Shown here: one piece after another, positions 31,436 to 33,012 of the stretch
Position numbering within the stretch: the first letter of the stretch is position 1
Layout of the letters: each line of letters opens with the position of its first letter
Assembly (NCBI GenBank): GCA_002349525.1
Contig: DEDL01000024.1
Coordinates: 402-33,413, forward strand
Length of the DNA stretch: 33,012 nucleotides
Direction: 5' to 3'
Source of the DNA: Lachnoclostridium sp. UBA2905
GTDB lineage: Bacteria; Bacillota; Clostridia; Lachnospirales; Lachnospiraceae
Made by a program: the position numbers and the translations under genes
Notes under the pieces: model-generated
The model's input: only the letters and a program-made list of their open reading frames with translations
Database searches by the model: none
What the model was told of the DNA's origin: nothing

Positions 31436-32782
31436 CTTCACAAGTACAAAACCAATTATACATTTTATAATATCAACACCCTGAACGATAATATAAACGT
31501 AAGCAATGGAAAGGCTTGTATATCTTGTTGTAACATATGCAAGAGGTACACTTACTATCCACATAAACACACTGTCAAATAAAAATGTGATAATAGTATT
31601 TCCCCCTGATCTTAATGTAAAATAAGATGCATGTAAAAATGCCAACATAGGCACATAGCAGGCAGCAATACGCATAAATGTTGTGGCAAGATTTCTTGTG
31701 TACTCATTTACATTATAAAAGCCCGGGAACATATTTGATGTTGCAAACATTGCCGCTGATACAAGAATACTTACACACACTGCAAATGTTATCATCTTTC
31801 TTGCATTGTCCTTTGCCTTTTCCATCTGTCCAGAACCAAGAAGCTGTCCAACAATTATGGCAATGGCATCTCCCATTGCAAAAAATACTATATTAAAGAG
31901 ATTGCCTATTGTATTTGCAATATTAAGTCCTCCAACAACACCAAAACCTCTTACAGAATAACACTGTACAAGTATTGCCATTCCGGCTGACCACAGAGCT
32001 TCATTACAAAACAGTGGAAAGCCCTTTTTAATTATGTGAATAAGCAGATCCTTTGGCACCATTAATGTCTTATATATTCCTATGATATAAGTAAATTTAT
32101 GTCTTCTGAAATGAGTCCAGAACACAACTATTGCTGCTTCAACATATCTTGACATCATTGTTGCTATAGCCGCTCCCACAACTCCAAGCTTTGGAAGACC
32201 GAGATTACCATATATAAGAAGATAGTTAAATACAAGGTCAACCAACACTGCCGAAACACCGGCTATCATGGGCACAATAGTTTCCCCGGCTTCCCTTAAG
32301 GTACTGGCATATACCTGGGTTATAATAAATGCCGGAAGTCCTATAAGCATTACTCTCATATACATTTTTCCGTACATAAGTGTATCTGCTATATTACCAC
32401 CATCATTTTCTCCTGTAAGATATAGACTTATAACGTCTTCTCCTCTTGTTAACAATAAGACAAGGGCACATGCTGTTATAATAGTAACCACCCACAGCTT
32501 ATATCTGAAGGTATTGCTGACACCCTTTATATCCTTCTTGCCAAAGAACTGGGCTGAGAAAATGCCTGCACCGGAAATTGCCCCAAATATACACAGGTTA
32601 AATACAAACAGAACCTGGTTAACAATGGCAACTCCCGACACCTGCTCTGCCCCTACTCTTCCAACCATTATGTTGTCAAGAAGGTTGACAAAGTTTGTCA
32701 TTCCATTTTGTATCATAATTGGTATGGCAACAAGCATTATTTTCTTATAAAATGCCTTGTCTCCAAAATATTTCTGTAACAT
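31397..32782 (-). CDS. MATE family efflux transporter, second copy
   Basis: The protein has 461 residues and about 12 hydrophobic segments; it is only distantly similar to the MATE protein encoded next to it. The opening IMLVAIPIMIQNGMTNFVNLLDNIMVGRVGAEQVSGVAIVNQ and the second-half start KKGFPLFCNEALWSAGMAILVQCYSVRG mark the family. The ATG has GGAG 8 bases upstream and lies 24 bases after the rlmN stop, so it probably shares its transcript. The substrate is unknown. Its last nine codons and stop are the template of the 37-bp array that follows. Confidence 0.94.
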   Translation of the reverse strand: MLQKYFGDKAFYKKIMLVAIPIMIQNGMTNFVNLLDNIMVGRVGAEQVSGVAIVNQVLFVFNLCIFGAISGAGIFSAQFFGKKDIKGVSNTFRYKLWVVTIITACALVLLLTRGEDVISLYLTGENDGGNIADTLMYGKMYMRVMLIGLPAFIITQVYASTLREAGETIVPMIAGVSAVLVDLVFNYLLIYGNLGLPKLGVVGAAIATMMSRYVEAAIVVFWTHFRRHKFTYIIGIYKTLMVPKDLLIHIIKKGFPLFCNEALWSAGMAILVQCYSVRGFGVVGGLNIANTIGNLFNIVFFAMGDAIAIIVGQLLGSGQMEKAKDNARKMITFAVCVSILVSAAMFATSNMFPGFYNVNEYTRNLATTFMRIAACYVPMLAFLHASYFTLRSGGNTIITFLFDSVFMWIVSVPLAYVTTRYTSLSIAYVYIIVQGVDIIKCIIGFVLVKKEIWLNNIVAKE

Positions 32783-32806
32783 ATTTCATCTCCGTTATAA
32801 TAATTC

Positions 32807-33012
32807 TTATACTGTTTGTCCTGAAACATATTTTCTTCTTAGCTGTCCACAGGCCGCCTCAATATCCTTGCCCATTCCTTTTCTGATGGTACTGTTAACA
32901 CCATTATTTTCAAGCAGCCTTTTGAAACGCTCTATGTTTTCTCTTTCAGCACACCTGTGCTCCCTCTCCTTAACTGCATTTAAAGGAATCAGGTTAACAT
33001 GGCATAAAAGTC
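32807..33012 (-). CDS. rlmN: 23S rRNA/tRNA adenine-C2 methyltransferase RlmN, C-terminal part only
   Basis: This frame is open to the right edge and encodes the last 68 residues of the radical-SAM enzyme that methylates A2503 of 23S rRNA and A37 of tRNAs. Visible marks are CHVNLIPLNAVKE, then ERFKRLLENNGVNSTIRKG and GKDIEAACGQLRRKY. The Cys in AACGQL matches the second conserved catalytic cysteine of the family. It has no start in the window, and the rest lies to the right. It ends 24 bases before the second MATE gene. Confidence 0.95.
   Translation of the reverse strand, partial: LLCHVNLIPLNAVKEREHRCAERENIERFKRLLENNGVNSTIRKGMGKDIEAACGQLRRKYVSGQTV

Noticed and set aside
32268..32750. Plus-strand ORF of 160 codons
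   Set aside because: It is the antisense shadow of the second MATE gene.

Overview
The window looks like chromosomal DNA of an AT-rich Gram-positive member of the Clostridia, most likely a gut-type Lachnospiraceae. The basis is a T-box leader in front of pheST, strong GGAGG ribosome sites, a SpoIID/LytB protein, a TagGH/TagD/LCP teichoic-acid-type locus and the general codon style. The genus is not determined. No tRNA, rRNA, IS element, prophage or CRISPR array was seen.

Layout. Positions 1-1590 (+) hold the 3' part of typA/bipA, closed by a bidirectional terminator. From about 1.8 to 22.8 kb everything is on the minus strand and forms a cell-surface glycopolymer locus. In transcription order (right to left) it contains: an acyl-CoA carboxyltransferase; an MBOAT O-acyltransferase with an SGNH-like membrane partner; a large CDP-glycerol-type transferase; a clear promoter at 15.6 kb; a GT2-plus-glycerophosphotransferase fusion; the TagG/TagH exporter; TagD; a second GT2-plus-glycerophosphotransferase fusion; a stand-alone glycerophosphotransferase; an LCP ligase; and a PglF/PglE/PglC-like trio (nucleotide-sugar 4,6-dehydratase, DegT aminotransferase, phosphoglycosyl transferase). 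The simplest reading is that a 4-amino-6-deoxy-HexNAc phosphate starts the chain on undecaprenyl phosphate, glycosyl and glycerol-phosphate (or similar polyol-phosphate) units extend it, TagGH exports it, LCP attaches it to peptidoglycan, and MBOAT/SGNH O-acylates it outside the cell.

From 23.0 to 26.8 kb lies pheT-pheS (minus) under a complete phenylalanine-type T-box with promoter and terminator. At 26.9-27.9 kb a YihY/BrkB-type membrane protein is on plus. From 27.9 kb to the right edge everything is minus again: a long SpoIID/LytB protein, two MATE transporters and the C-terminus of rlmN.

The most unusual structure is shared by several unrelated genes. The last codons plus the stop codon of the gene are reiterated downstream as a tandem array whose period is not a multiple of three: 25 bp after the sugar transferase, 19 bp after the aminotransferase, 16/17 bp after the dehydratase, 37 bp after the second MATE gene, and a weak 11-bp case at the first MATE gene. 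Each array is built from its own gene's end, so the pattern is conserved while the sequence is not. I know of no named element that does this. Other points of interest are a nested hairpin that pairs part of the ribosome site of the SpoIID gene, and two dispersed copies of a short conserved intergenic element (1.6 and 26.9 kb).
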